Assembly (NCBI GenBank): GCA_949299185.1
Contig: CASFZR010000027.1
Coordinates: 1 to 42,779 of the forward strand
Length of the DNA: 42,779 nt
From: an uncultured Spirochaetales bacterium
Lineage (GTDB): Bacteria > Spirochaetota > Spirochaetia > Sphaerochaetales > Sphaerochaetaceae
Direction: 5' to 3'
Position numbers and translations under genes: made by a program. The notes under the pieces are model-generated. The model did no database searches, had not been told where the DNA came from, and worked only from the letters and a program-made list of their open reading frames with translations. Each line of letters starts with the position of its first letter. Position 1 is the stretch's first letter. Shown piece after piece: positions 1 to 8,014 of this stretch.

Positions 1-303
1 CGCACGGAGATGCTCAGGGAGATATATCCCGGAAAGAGCCAGAGCCAGCTTGTGCGCGAGGATCACCTGATGATCGTCGTGAAGTCTATCAGCATAGAGT
101 ACAGGACTCCTGCGTTTCTCGATGATGAGATCACGGTGCTTACCGAGCTTGCCGATATACAGCATGTCTCATGCACGATAAGGCAAAGCATCATGCGCGG
201 CGACACCCTTCTTTCACAGCTCATGGTCCGCGTTGCCTTCATAGACAGCGAGACGAAGAGGCCGAGGAAGATACCTGAGGATATCGCAAGGACATTCGAA
301 TAG
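1..303 (+). CDS. YbgC-like acyl-CoA thioesterase, 3' part
   Basis: This is the C-terminal 100 residues of a hotdog-fold (4HBT) thioesterase of the YbgC/Tol-Pal-associated type; the start and the catalytic N-terminal Asp region lie left of the window. The reading frame is open from base 1, so the internal ATG at 10 is not the true start. Visible family features are the RTEMLRE segment, the long strand IEYRTPAFLDDEI, and the closing pattern in which the chain ends with residues such as RPRKIPEDI. Members hydrolyse short or medium acyl-CoA thioesters in the cytoplasm. The stop codon lies inside the first copy of a 50-bp tandem duplication that also carries the terminator. Family assignment is fairly secure; the substrate is not. 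Confidence 0.75.
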   Translation, partial: RTEMLREIYPGKSQSQLVREDHLMIVVKSISIEYRTPAFLDDEITVLTELADIQHVSCTIRQSIMRGDTLLSQLMVRVAFIDSETKRPRKIPEDIARTFE

Positions 304-310
304 GCAAAGA

Positions 311-336
311 GGGGAGGCGTAGGCTTCCCCTTCTTT
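311..336 (+). terminator. Intrinsic terminator, copy 1
   Basis: GGGGAGGC and GGCTTCCCC fold into an 8-bp stem (one G-U pair) with a GTAG loop, followed by TTCTTT. It lies 8 bases after the thioesterase stop codon. Confidence 0.8.
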
Positions 337-360
337 CAAGGACATTCGAATAGGCAAAGA

Positions 361-386
361 GGGGAGGCGTAGGCTTCCCCTTCTTT
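361..386 (+). terminator. Intrinsic terminator, copy 2 (duplicate)
   Basis: This is an exact copy of the hairpin and T-rich tail at 311-336, created by the 50-bp duplication, so two identical terminators stand in series. Confidence 0.75.
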
Positions 387-591
387 GATAAGTCACCAAT
401 AGCTTATTTCTTCTTAAGAAATAATATGCTTATATTGTCTGTATAGAGATATGAGAAATGCCCGCCATCACTCTACCAAAGATTAGCGCGGGCATCCCAA
501 ACTGATCGAGGTCGGTACCGTCTATCGGCAGTGCCTCTCTATAGATACTATACCATGATTCGATCTAAGTTCAAAGCCTCCTTATCCTGAT

Positions 592-680
592 GCCAACTCC
601 GGAAGTGGAAATATAGCCAACTCCGGAAGTGAAAATATAGCCAACTCCGGAAGTGAAAATATAGCCAACTCCGGAAGTGG
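592..680. repeat. Four tandem 24-bp repeats, last one partial
   Basis: The units start at 592, 616, 640 and 664 and share the core CCAACTCCGGAAGTG. The spacer GAAAATATA (GGAAATATA in unit 1) is kept in the first three units. The last unit breaks off after the core. The fixed 24-bp period and the TCCGGA palindrome resemble protein-binding iterons or multiple terminal repeats of an insertion sequence, but no transposase is nearby. Confidence 0.85.
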
Positions 681-699
681 CTGACTCCAATGTGTTGCA

Positions 700-729
700 T
701 TGTAAACAGTTGTGTCTTTTGGATAATAT
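700..729 (+). promoter_or_regulatory. Candidate sigma-70 promoter for the Fic-like gene
   Basis: TTGTAA (700-705) and TAATAT (724-729) are separated by 18 bases. The pair lies 20 bases downstream of the 24-bp repeats and about 115 bases upstream of the ATG at 846, so the repeats would sit where an activator or repressor could act. Confidence 0.45.
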
Positions 730-845
730 GGTGATTCTTTCCTTTGATTTTTCCCTTTTCCGTCCTATACTTTCGATATCGGGAAGTATTATTTGCTTGA
801 TTTATTCTTCTTGTTTTATTTCCGATTCCGGATTAGAATAATCGT

Positions 846-1742
846 ATGGATTATATGGATGTTACGGAAGCCTCGAAGAGATGGGGTGTTACCGATAGAA
901 GGGTGAGGATCCTCTGCAATGAGGGTAAGGTCGATGGCGCTATTAAGCTTGGTTGGGCATGGATAATCCCCGCGGATGCCCCCAAGCCCTCCGATGGACG
1001 CAGGCTCCGCGCCATAAAGACGAGGAACATCAGGCCGGGCTCGGTGGATATCGACGGGATCTCAAGGTGTCAGGAGGAATTCCCTCTTGATGTGGGCATG
1101 AAGGAGAGCAAGGGGCTTTCCGCCGTGATCGCGAAGAGCATACGCGCGCTTCTCTCCGTATCGGGAGAGGATGTCTCTGAGCGTGACATCCACACGATAC
1201 TCTCAGGGAAGGCCGTCTCCCACGTCTCCCTTGAGATCCACCTCGTGATAATCAACTTCCGCTCGCTTCTCCTGTCCTTCATAGGAAGCAGCGAGAGGAT
1301 CACCCTGAAGCGCATCGAGGAACTTCGCACGAGGTTCCTGCAGGGCATCAATGACATCAACCCGACAGAGTACAGGGCAGGGCTGTGCCGCTTCCCGTAC
1401 CGCGGGGAGGAGAGGGCTGCGATCGATATGCAGATGGATGCGGCGTTCCAGCAGTGGGAGATCGCATGGCAGAACTACCATCCTGTCATTGCCGCTTCCA
1501 TACTCTATGCCGAGATGCTCCGCATAGAGCCATATGAGGAGTATCCTGAGATATTCGCCTATATCGTGCTTGCCGCCGTGTTGCTTCAGGGGGGAATCCT
1601 TCCTCCGATCATCAGGATGGATGATGGCGATGAGCTTCGTGCCGCGTTCCTCCTTGCCGCCAAGCGTGGCAACTACACCGACCTCTCCTCATTCATGGAG
1701 AAGAGGATCTTCGATTCCTATCAGGAGGCGGATAATGTATGA
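846..1742 (+). CDS. HTH protein with degenerate Fic domain
   Basis: This 298-residue protein starts with a short HTH module (about residues 4-55, with EASKRWGVTDRRVRILC and a PSDGRR end) typical of Fic-family regulators. Residues 210-290 align by eye with the Fic core: the HPVIAAS start, the helix ending LLQGGILPPII, and the KRGNYTDLSSFMEK tail. Active Fic enzymes carry HPFxDGNGR and AMPylate target proteins. Here the matching place reads IEPYEEYPEI, so the catalytic His and the Gly/Arg nucleotide loop are gone. I infer a DNA-binding or scaffold role, not AMP transfer. No strong ribosome site precedes the ATG. Its end overlaps the deacylase start by 8 bases, which suggests coupled translation. 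The Fic kinship is inferred from pattern, not from a search. Confidence 0.65.
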   Translation: MDYMDVTEASKRWGVTDRRVRILCNEGKVDGAIKLGWAWIIPADAPKPSDGRRLRAIKTRNIRPGSVDIDGISRCQEEFPLDVGMKESKGLSAVIAKSIRALLSVSGEDVSERDIHTILSGKAVSHVSLEIHLVIINFRSLLLSFIGSSERITLKRIEELRTRFLQGINDINPTEYRAGLCRFPYRGEERAAIDMQMDAAFQQWEIAWQNYHPVIAASILYAEMLRIEPYEEYPEIFAYIVLAAVLLQGGILPPIIRMDDGDELRAAFLLAAKRGNYTDLSSFMEKRIFDSYQEADNV

Positions 1743-3276
1743 TGCGCTGATCAGCGGTGCCACCATAATCGATGGGACCGGCAGTGCCCCGTATAAGGCC
1801 AACGTGGCGCTCTTCGGGGATATGATCGGCTTCATCGGCAAGGAGGGGATATCGAGGGCGAAGGTGCAGATAGACGGACGCGGCCTCGTCCTCGCCCCCG
1901 GCTTCATCGATATGCATACCCATACCGACCTCGAGGTGCTGCGGAACAAGGAGATGGGCGTGAGGCTCCTGCAGGGCATAACCACCGATGTATCAGGAAA
2001 CTGCGGCGTCGGCACGTTCCCGTACTCCCCGTCGCTCCCAGGCTATGTCGCTGACGTGCTGGGCACCTATGACGACTGGTCATGGACCGATTACCCCTCA
2101 TATCGTGATACCCTTACATCCCGTGGCATGGGGATAAACGAGGCCTTCCTCGTCTCCCATACCGCGCTCCGCCTTGCCGTGATGGGCGATGACTCTGGAC
2201 GCGAGGCGAGCGATGCCGAGATAGGGCGGATGTGCGCGCTTCTCTCCGATGCGCTCGAAGCCGGCGCCAGAGGCTTCTCCTCAGGCCTGTACTACGCTCC
2301 ATGCGTATTCGCCTCCCGAGAGGAGCTGAGGAGGCTTCTCTCCGTCGTCAGCCGCTACGGCAGGCTGTTCTCTGTCCACCATCGCTGTGAGGGCGATGAT
2401 GTCGTCCAGTCGCTTGAGGAGGTGCTGTCACTGGCCCGTGAGACAGGCGTAAGGCTTGAGGTGTCGCACCTGAAGGCGATCGGTAAGCGCAATCAGGATA
2501 AGGTGGAGAGGCTTCTGGAGATGATAGAGAAGGAACGCGCGGGGGGAGTGGACGTGAAGTTCGACCAGTATCCCTACACATTCGGCTCAACCAGCCTCTT
2601 CTCCCTCCTCCCGCCGGATATCCTCGCGCTCTCACGCCTTGAGCAGCGTCTTGCCTTAGGGCTTGAGCCTGAGCGCGCGGAGATAGCGAAGGAGATGCTA
2701 TCGCCTCACGGCTGGGACAGCATCTACGCCATGGTCGGCCCTGATGATATAAGGGCGATGTACCTTGAGACCGATAGCCAGTATTCGGGAATGTCGCTTA
2801 CCCAGATAGGGGAGGCGCGCGGCCAGGATCCGCTGGAGGCCCTTTTCGATATCCTCTCAGAGGAGACTGGGCTGGCGGTGATGGAGGATGAGACGGAGAG
2901 CGATGAGAACCTCGTGAGGATCATGTCTCATCCGCTGATGTGCTTCGGCTCTGATTCCCTCTACTCCTCTCCTCGTCCGCACCCGCGCTCTCGTCACGCT
3001 GCGGTGGAGTTCCTCTCGCGCTATGTGATCGGCCGTGGGGTGATGAGCCTTGAGGAAGGCATCAGACGCATGACGGGAGAGGCCGCCGACCGACTCGGGA
3101 TCAAGGACCGCGGCTATGTGAAGGAGGGCTGCAAGGCGGATCTCGTGCTGTTCTCCCCGGAGGAGCTTGCTGTCTCGGATGGCGGGAACATGGGAATAAG
3201 GAAGGTGCTGGTCAACGGCACCGTTGCCGTGGATGACGGACTCGTCACGGGAGCCCTTTCCGGAAAGGTCATATGA
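1735..3276 (+). CDS. N-acyl-D-amino-acid deacylase (amidohydrolase)
   Basis: This is a 513-residue metal-dependent amidohydrolase of the D-aminoacylase type, which removes acyl groups from N-acyl-D-amino acids or related D-glutamyl compounds. The start at 1735 is set by AGGAGG at 1722-1727; the open frame continues upstream to 1534 but without a credible start. Metal and active-site features are DMHTHTD (His61, His63), the Cys of SGNCGVG, SVHHR, EVSHLKA and the Asp of FGSDS. The C-terminal strand ADLVLF is typical of the composite beta domain. Length fits the family (about 480-530). It overlaps the Fic-like gene upstream and converges on the amino-acid transporter operon, so a role in recovering amino acids from acylated or cell-wall-derived D-amino acids is plausible but inferred. 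Confidence 0.85.
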   Translation: MYDALISGATIIDGTGSAPYKANVALFGDMIGFIGKEGISRAKVQIDGRGLVLAPGFIDMHTHTDLEVLRNKEMGVRLLQGITTDVSGNCGVGTFPYSPSLPGYVADVLGTYDDWSWTDYPSYRDTLTSRGMGINEAFLVSHTALRLAVMGDDSGREASDAEIGRMCALLSDALEAGARGFSSGLYYAPCVFASREELRRLLSVVSRYGRLFSVHHRCEGDDVVQSLEEVLSLARETGVRLEVSHLKAIGKRNQDKVERLLEMIEKERAGGVDVKFDQYPYTFGSTSLFSLLPPDILALSRLEQRLALGLEPERAEIAKEMLSPHGWDSIYAMVGPDDIRAMYLETDSQYSGMSLTQIGEARGQDPLEALFDILSEETGLAVMEDETESDENLVRIMSHPLMCFGSDSLYSSPRPHPRSRHAAVEFLSRYVIGRGVMSLEEGIRRMTGEAADRLGIKDRGYVKEGCKADLVLFSPEELAVSDGGNMGIRKVLVNGTVAVDDGLVTGALSGKVI

Positions 3277-3296
3277 TGGCTACGACGTAGCCATCA
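3274..3296. terminator. Palindromic bidirectional hairpin over two stop codons
   Basis: A perfect 10-bp stem (TGATGGCTAC / GTAGCCATCA) with a 3-base loop spans the end of the deacylase gene and the end of the ABC ATPase gene. The outer TGA on each strand is the stop codon of one of the two genes. There is no T-run, so it may block collision or protect 3' ends rather than act as a classic terminator. Confidence 0.7.
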
Positions 3297-4049
3297 GTCG
3301 GCGTCGAATGATGAGAGGAACTGCCTCGTCCTTTCCTCCGTGGGATCGGAGAAGAGGGAGGTGCCTTCCTCGACGATCACGCCCTTGTCCATGAAGATCG
3401 CGTTGTCGGATATCGCCTTGGCGAAGTGCATCTCATGCGTCACTACCGCCATCGTCATCCTCTCTTCCGCAAGTCCCCTGATGACATGGAGTATCTCACG
3501 GGTAAGCTCCGGATCGAGGGCGCTCGTCGGCTCATCGAAGAAGAGTATCTGCGGGTCCAGCGCGAGTGCGCGGGCGATCGACACGCGCTGCTGCTGTCCT
3601 CCCGATAGCTGGTAGGGATACATCCTCGCCTTGTCCTCAAGCCCCATCTTCCTCAGGAGCGCCATCGCCTTCTCCTCGGCCTCCTCCTTGGAGCGCTTCA
3701 GCACCGCCCTCTGCGCCTCCATGACATTGCGCAGCACGGAGAAGTGAGGGAAGAGGTTGAATGACTGGAAGACGAGCCCTGTCTTGAGGCCTATCCTGCG
3801 CTCGGCGTCCCTGTTGTACTCGGCCTTCCCGCCAACGCTCCTGAATAGCGTCTCCCCGTCCACGGTGAGCGTGCCGTCATCGGCCCTCTCAAGCTGGGTG
3901 ATGATCCTCAGCATCGTGGACTTTCCGGAGCCTGAGGGACCTATGATCGAGAGTACCTCGCCCTTGTCTATCGAGAACGATATGCTCCTTATCACCTCTG
4001 TCTCGCCGAATGACTTGGAGAGGTTCTCCAGCTGTATCATCTTTTCCAT
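3294..4049 (-). CDS. Polar amino-acid ABC transporter, ATP-binding subunit
   Basis: This 251-residue ABC ATPase is of the GlnQ/HisP type that powers uptake of polar amino acids. It shows Walker A (GPSGSGKST, near residue 38), the Q-loop ([10 protein letters not shown]), the signature [14 protein letters not shown], Walker B ([14 protein letters not shown]) and the switch His in VVTHEM. Length is normal for the family. It is the last gene of a three-gene minus-strand operon, beginning 4 bases after the permease stop. Substrate cannot be told from the ATPase; the binding protein suggests glutamine, cystine or similar. Confidence 0.93.
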   Translation of the reverse strand: MEKMIQLENLSKSFGETEVIRSISFSIDKGEVLSIIGPSGSGKSTMLRIITQLERADDGTLTVDGETLFRSVGGKAEYNRDAERRIGLKTGLVFQSFNLFPHFSVLRNVMEAQRAVLKRSKEEAEEKAMALLRKMGLEDKARMYPYQLSGGQQQRVSIARALALDPQILFFDEPTSALDPELTREILHVIRGLAEERMTMAVVTHEMHFAKAISDNAIFMDKGVIVEEGTSLFSDPTEERTRQFLSSFDAD

Positions 4050-4053
4050 ATGC

Positions 4054-4689
4054 TCACCTGTAGTAACCGAGCTTCCTCTCCGCGACGGAGAAGAGCCTTG
4101 AGACGATGTAGTTCATCACGAAGTAGAATATGCCGGCGATGAAGATAGGCACCGTTGAGAACTGCCTTGAGGATGCCGTCTGCGCGACACGGAACAGCTC
4201 CGCCACGCCTATCGTCTGAGCCAGTGCCGTGTCCTTGACGAGGGTTATGACCTCGTTGCCGAGGGCTGGCATGATCTTCTTGATCACCTGGGGCAGTATG
4301 ATGTGGAAGAAGGTATATGGCCTGGTGAATCCCAGTACCTTGGCCGCCTCATGCTGTCCGCGGTCTATTGACTGCAGCCCTGAGCGGTAGATCTCTGCGA
4401 AGTACGCGCTGTAATTGACGACGAAGGCGACTATGCAGGCGGTGAACCTGTCGTATGACACCCCGAAGAGGTAGAACGGCGCGAAGTAGAAGAAGATCAG
4501 CTGGAGGATCAGGGGAGTGCCCCTCATGATCTGGATATAGAGATCCGTCAGCCATCTTATCGGCCTGATCGCCGTCATCTTCCCCTTCGCCACCACGAAG
4601 CCCAGCGGAAGCGAGAATATGAGCGTGAGGAAGAAGATGCGGAGGGATGTTACCGTTCCCTCCAGCATCTGCATTATAAGGCTTGCCAT
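4054..4689 (-). CDS. Polar amino-acid ABC transporter, permease subunit
   Basis: This 211-residue inner-membrane protein belongs to the HisM/GlnP permease family. It has about five hydrophobic segments and the ATPase-docking EAA loop, seen as [18 protein letters not shown] and the following ILPQ, plus the RGTPLILQL segment typical of amino-acid permeases. Only one permease gene is present, so the transporter would use a homodimer. Its start codon overlaps the stop of the binding-protein gene by one base (TAATG), which indicates translational coupling. Confidence 0.92.
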   Translation of the reverse strand: MASLIMQMLEGTVTSLRIFFLTLIFSLPLGFVVAKGKMTAIRPIRWLTDLYIQIMRGTPLILQLIFFYFAPFYLFGVSYDRFTACIVAFVVNYSAYFAEIYRSGLQSIDRGQHEAAKVLGFTRPYTFFHIILPQVIKKIMPALGNEVITLVKDTALAQTIGVAELFRVAQTASSRQFSTVPIFIAGIFYFVMNYIVSRLFSVAERKLGYYR

Positions 4690-5498
4690 TACTTGCCGAC
4701 TGTAGTTATGTCAGCGCCGAACCACTCTTCGGCGATCTCGGCAAGCGTTCCGTCCTCAGCCATCGCGAGAAGCTCCTGATCGACCGCGTCGCGGAGCGCA
4801 ACGTCGCCCTTCCTGAAGCCTATGGCGTACTCCTCTTCCGTCAGCGTCTCGTCAAGGATGCGGAAATCATTTCCTGATCTCTTTATATTATCGTTAGCTA
4901 CGAGGAGGTCCATCACGACCGCGTCGACACCTCCGATCTCAAGGTCCATGAGGGCGGTTAGGTTCTCCTTGAACTCGATGATCTCGCCAAGGCTCTCGGC
5001 AAATCCCGGAGTATCCTCGATGGCGCTCTGCGCGGATGATCCTGCCTGCACGCCGACCGAGCCTCCCTTGAGGTCCTCAAGCGTCCCTACCGGAGAGTCT
5101 CCGCGTACCACCACGACCTGGGCGTTGCGCACATAGGGCATGGAGAAGGTCATGACGCGCTCACGCTCCGGCGTTACCGTAAAGCCGTTCCAGATGCAGT
5201 CGATGTTGCCTGTCGCAAGCTCCTGCTCCTTGGCGTTCCAGTCTATCGGCTGTGCCACAAGCTCCACTCCGAGCCTCTTCGCGACCTCCCTGGCCACGTC
5301 GATGTCGAAGCCTACGATCTCTCCGTTCTCATCCCTGAATCCCATCGGGGGGAATGAGTCATCGAGTCCCAGCACGAATGTTCCCTTGTCAATGACAGCC
5401 TGAAGCGACTTGTCTGCCGATCCATCCTTGGATCCCTGCGCAGATACCATGGAAAGGGCCATAAGCATGACAAGCAAAGAGACGATGAGTTTCTTCAT
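4689..5498 (-). CDS. Amino-acid ABC transporter, periplasmic binding protein
   Basis: This 269-residue family 3 solute-binding protein delivers a polar amino acid to the permease. Residues 1-20 form a signal peptide (Lys-Lys, long hydrophobic core, cut near VSA-Q); no lipobox Cys is present, so the protein is probably free in the periplasm. The motif with FPPMGFRDENGEIVGFDIDV (residues about 49-68) is diagnostic. The later VGVQAGSSA and the Asp near VVMDLLVAN belong to the ligand-binding lobe. A GGAGG site lies just upstream of the ATG. It is the first gene of the operon with the permease and ATPase. The exact ligand is not predictable by eye. Confidence 0.92.
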   Translation of the reverse strand: MKKLIVSLLVMLMALSMVSAQGSKDGSADKSLQAVIDKGTFVLGLDDSFPPMGFRDENGEIVGFDIDVAREVAKRLGVELVAQPIDWNAKEQELATGNIDCIWNGFTVTPERERVMTFSMPYVRNAQVVVVRGDSPVGTLEDLKGGSVGVQAGSSAQSAIEDTPGFAESLGEIIEFKENLTALMDLEIGGVDAVVMDLLVANDNIKRSGNDFRILDETLTEEEYAIGFRKGDVALRDAVDQELLAMAEDGTLAEIAEEWFGADITTVGK

Positions 5499-5602
5499 AT
5501 GCTCCTCCGTTAGATGGTGAGAGTATACAGTGAATGATTATTGCATGAAAATACGCCGAGTATTCATTTTCTCGATCTTTTCTGTATATCATGCGGTAAG
5601 AT
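5499..5602. promoter_or_regulatory. Divergent promoter region, transporter operon and HAD gene
   Basis: On the minus strand TATACT (complement of 5522-5527) lies about 25 bases before the binding-protein ATG and is a good -10 match; its -35 is poor. A short inverted repeat AATAC/GTATT at 5550-5564 sits just upstream and could be an operator. On the plus strand TATATC near 5585 may serve the HAD gene. Confidence 0.35.
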
Positions 5603-6202
5603 ATGGCTATGAGATTATTCATTTTCGACATGGGAGAGGTGATCCTGACGGGCGTCAGGACGCTTGAGAGGATATCGAGGGCGCTGGGAATCGATGAGAG
5701 GGCGCTCAAGGATGACTACCTTATCTATGATATGGCGCTGATGGACGGCTATATGAGTGCGGAGGAGTATTACGATCATCTCTCGCGCAAGTTCCTCATA
5801 CCAAGGATCGACGGCGATCCGTTCGCCAGCTACTTCTCCCCGGATGTCAACCGGACGATGCTTGGCTACGTCGATGAGCTGAGGAGAAGGGGACACCGCT
5901 GTGTGATCGGCTCAAACACCTTCAAGCCTCATTGGGATATCATCATGGGGTACGAGGGACGGCCGACGGAGCATTTCGACGCGCTCTACGCATCACACCT
6001 GATCCACCTCTCGAAGCCGGAGGAGGCGTTCTTCCGCCATATCGCATCCCGGGAGGGCTTCGATTACCGCGATATCTCCTTCATAGACGACAGGAGGGTG
6101 AATACCGACACCGCATCACGCCTGGGAATAGAGACGCTTCTGTATCATGGCCCGGATAGGGATGAGAAGGCGGCCTCCTTCTTCTCAAGATACCTCTCAT
6201 GA
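5603..6202 (+). CDS. HAD-superfamily hydrolase
   Basis: This 199-residue cytoplasmic protein is a HAD phosphatase-like hydrolase of subfamily IA. Motif I is IFDMGEVI (nucleophile Asp near residue 9, with the usual Gly in place of the middle residue). Motif II is the SNT stretch near residue 104, motif III the Lys of HLSKPEEAFF and motif IV FIDDRRVN. A helical cap lies between motif I and II. Family members dephosphorylate small sugar or nucleotide phosphates; the substrate here is unknown. The ribosome site is weak, so either Met1 or Met3 could be the start. It is divergent from the transporter operon and ends about 40 bases before the promoter of the branched-chain amino-acid operon, of which it is not part. 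Confidence 0.85.
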   Translation: MAMRLFIFDMGEVILTGVRTLERISRALGIDERALKDDYLIYDMALMDGYMSAEEYYDHLSRKFLIPRIDGDPFASYFSPDVNRTMLGYVDELRRRGHRCVIGSNTFKPHWDIIMGYEGRPTEHFDALYASHLIHLSKPEEAFFRHIASREGFDYRDISFIDDRRVNTDTASRLGIETLLYHGPDRDEKAASFFSRYLS

Positions 6203-6242
6203 TTCAGTTTCATGTATTTTTATCGAAAGCTTATTCAGTTTG

Positions 6243-6272
6243 TTGACACTGTGGCGCAAGGAGGCGTATAAG
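6243..6272 (+). promoter_or_regulatory. Promoter of the ilv-leu operon
   Basis: TTGACA at 6243-6248 matches the -35 consensus exactly, and TATAAG at 6267-6272 is a five-of-six -10, with an 18-base spacer. Transcription would start near 6279, about 40 bases before the leader peptide. Confidence 0.8.
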
Positions 6273-6317
6273 GAGAGCAAGAAAGAATAAGTCCTAAGGA
6301 AGGAGGAGCTGAAGAAC

Positions 6318-6371
6318 GTGTCTATTTCTCTCGTTTCCATCCTTCTATCTGTCATCATCCTTACACGCTGA
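6318..6371 (+). CDS. Branched-chain amino-acid leader peptide
   Basis: A 17-codon ORF starts with GTG and reads MSISLVSILLSVIILTR. Ten of its residues are Ile, Leu or Val (4 Ile, 4 Leu, 2 Val), which is far above chance. A strong purine-rich ribosome site (AGGAGGAG at 6301-6308) precedes it by about 9 bases. The stop codon abuts the antiterminator stem that starts at 6372. By analogy with ilv and leu leaders of enteric bacteria and actinobacteria, ribosome stalling at these codons when charged Ile, Leu or Val tRNA is scarce would let the antiterminator form and allow reading into ilvN. The peptide itself has no other expected function. It is too short for usual gene callers. Confidence 0.82.
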   Translation: MSISLVSILLSVIILTR

Positions 6372-6445
6372 ACCACGGTTTCAGAGTTCTGATGATGCGC
6401 TAAGGCCCGTGGTAGATGAAAATACCCGGGCATTTATTTTTTCTT
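6372..6445 (+). promoter_or_regulatory. Attenuator: antiterminator and terminator
   Basis: ACCACGG (6372-6378) can pair with CCGTGGT (6407-6413) as an antiterminator. The same downstream bases also form the 5' arm of a terminator: GCCCGTGGTA (6405-6414) pairs with TACCCGGGC (6423-6431), 9 bp with one bulged T, followed by a T-rich run at 6432-6445. The two folds exclude each other. The terminator ends only about 14 bases before the likely ilvN start. A pause hairpin within the leader peptide region is not obvious. Confidence 0.82.
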
Positions 6446-6458
6446 GAAGGAGTCGTAC

Positions 6459-6989
6459 GTGGTGAGTAAAAGGAAGGACAGCTATACCCTCGCTATCCTC
6501 GTGAACAACAGGTCAGGAGTCCTGATGAGGGTCGTAGCACTCTTCTCCAGACGCAGATACAACATCGATTCGCTCTCCGTGAGCGAGACAGAGGATCCAG
6601 GCATCAGCCGCATAACGATCGTCGTCCATGGCGATCGCGCGATCACCGAGCAGATCATCCGCCAGGTGGAGAAGCTCATCGATGTGCGCAAGGTCTATGA
6701 GATGACCAGCGAGGGCTCGATCCAGAGGGAGCTTGTGCTGATAAAGCTCCGCTCCGATGAGGAGACGAGGACGCACCTCGTGGAGATAGGCGAGCTCTTC
6801 AAGGCCAAGGTCATCGATGTCACTCCATCCACGCTGACGATGCAGATCACAGGCAGCCTGGACAAGCTCGATTCATTCCTGGAGCTTGTCAGGCCATACG
6901 GCATCGTGGAGCTTGTACGTACAGGAATGACAGCCCTTGAGCGTGGCTCAAGGCCATTGTCGGAAACTACCTTCGGAGACGAAGGCTGA
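6459..6989 (+). CDS. ilvN: Acetolactate synthase, small regulatory subunit
   Basis: This subunit activates the acetolactate synthase large subunit and gives it feedback control by valine. The 176-residue chain starts with an ACT domain (YTLAILVNNRSGVLMRV, then YNIDSLSV and ISRITIVV) and has the usual C-terminal half. The start is GTG at 6459 or 6462, six to nine bases after AAGGAG (6447-6452); a longer frame from TTG at 6444 would lie in the terminator tail and is unlikely. It is the first structural gene after the attenuator. Its partner ilvB is the last gene of the operon, seven kilobases away, an unusual split of the two subunits. Confidence 0.93.
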   Translation: MVSKRKDSYTLAILVNNRSGVLMRVVALFSRRRYNIDSLSVSETEDPGISRITIVVHGDRAITEQIIRQVEKLIDVRKVYEMTSEGSIQRELVLIKLRSDEETRTHLVEIGELFKAKVIDVTPSTLTMQITGSLDKLDSFLELVRPYGIVELVRTGMTALERGSRPLSETTFGDEG

Positions 6990-6994
6990 GATAG

Positions 6995-7999
<1,005 letters not shown>

Positions 8000-8014
8000 T
8001 CAAGGAGAGAGATG

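Larger units (their letters stand above)
287..386 (+). repeat. Perfect 50-bp tandem duplication, two copies
   Basis: Bases 287-336 and 337-386 are identical. Each unit holds the last codons and stop of the thioesterase gene plus a complete terminator hairpin. The second copy is not translated. The exact identity points to a recent slippage or recombination event, or to an assembly artefact. Confidence 0.95.
387..845. other. Intergenic region with hairpin, repeats and promoter
   Basis: No convincing gene is seen in this 459-bp stretch. It holds an 8-bp inverted repeat (ATGCCCGC at 458-465, GCGGGCAT at 488-495) with a 22-base loop, four tandem 24-bp repeats at 592-680, and a promoter-like sequence at 700-729. 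Base composition is clearly lower in GC than the flanking genes. It could hold the remnant of a mobile element or an unrecognised small RNA; nothing in the sequence decides between these. Confidence 0.5.

Noticed and set aside
458..495. tRNA or known small RNA
   Set aside because: There is a single 8-bp hairpin but no cloverleaf, TpsiC arm or CCA end, and no known RNA pattern.
592..680. CRISPR array
   Set aside because: Units are direct 24-bp tandem repeats whose spacers are also nearly identical; there are no unique spacers and no cas genes.
6279..6445. T-box riboswitch for branched-chain amino acids
   Set aside because: The leader is only about 165 bases, no T-box core sequence is seen before the terminator, and a well-placed Ile/Leu/Val-rich peptide explains the arrangement better.
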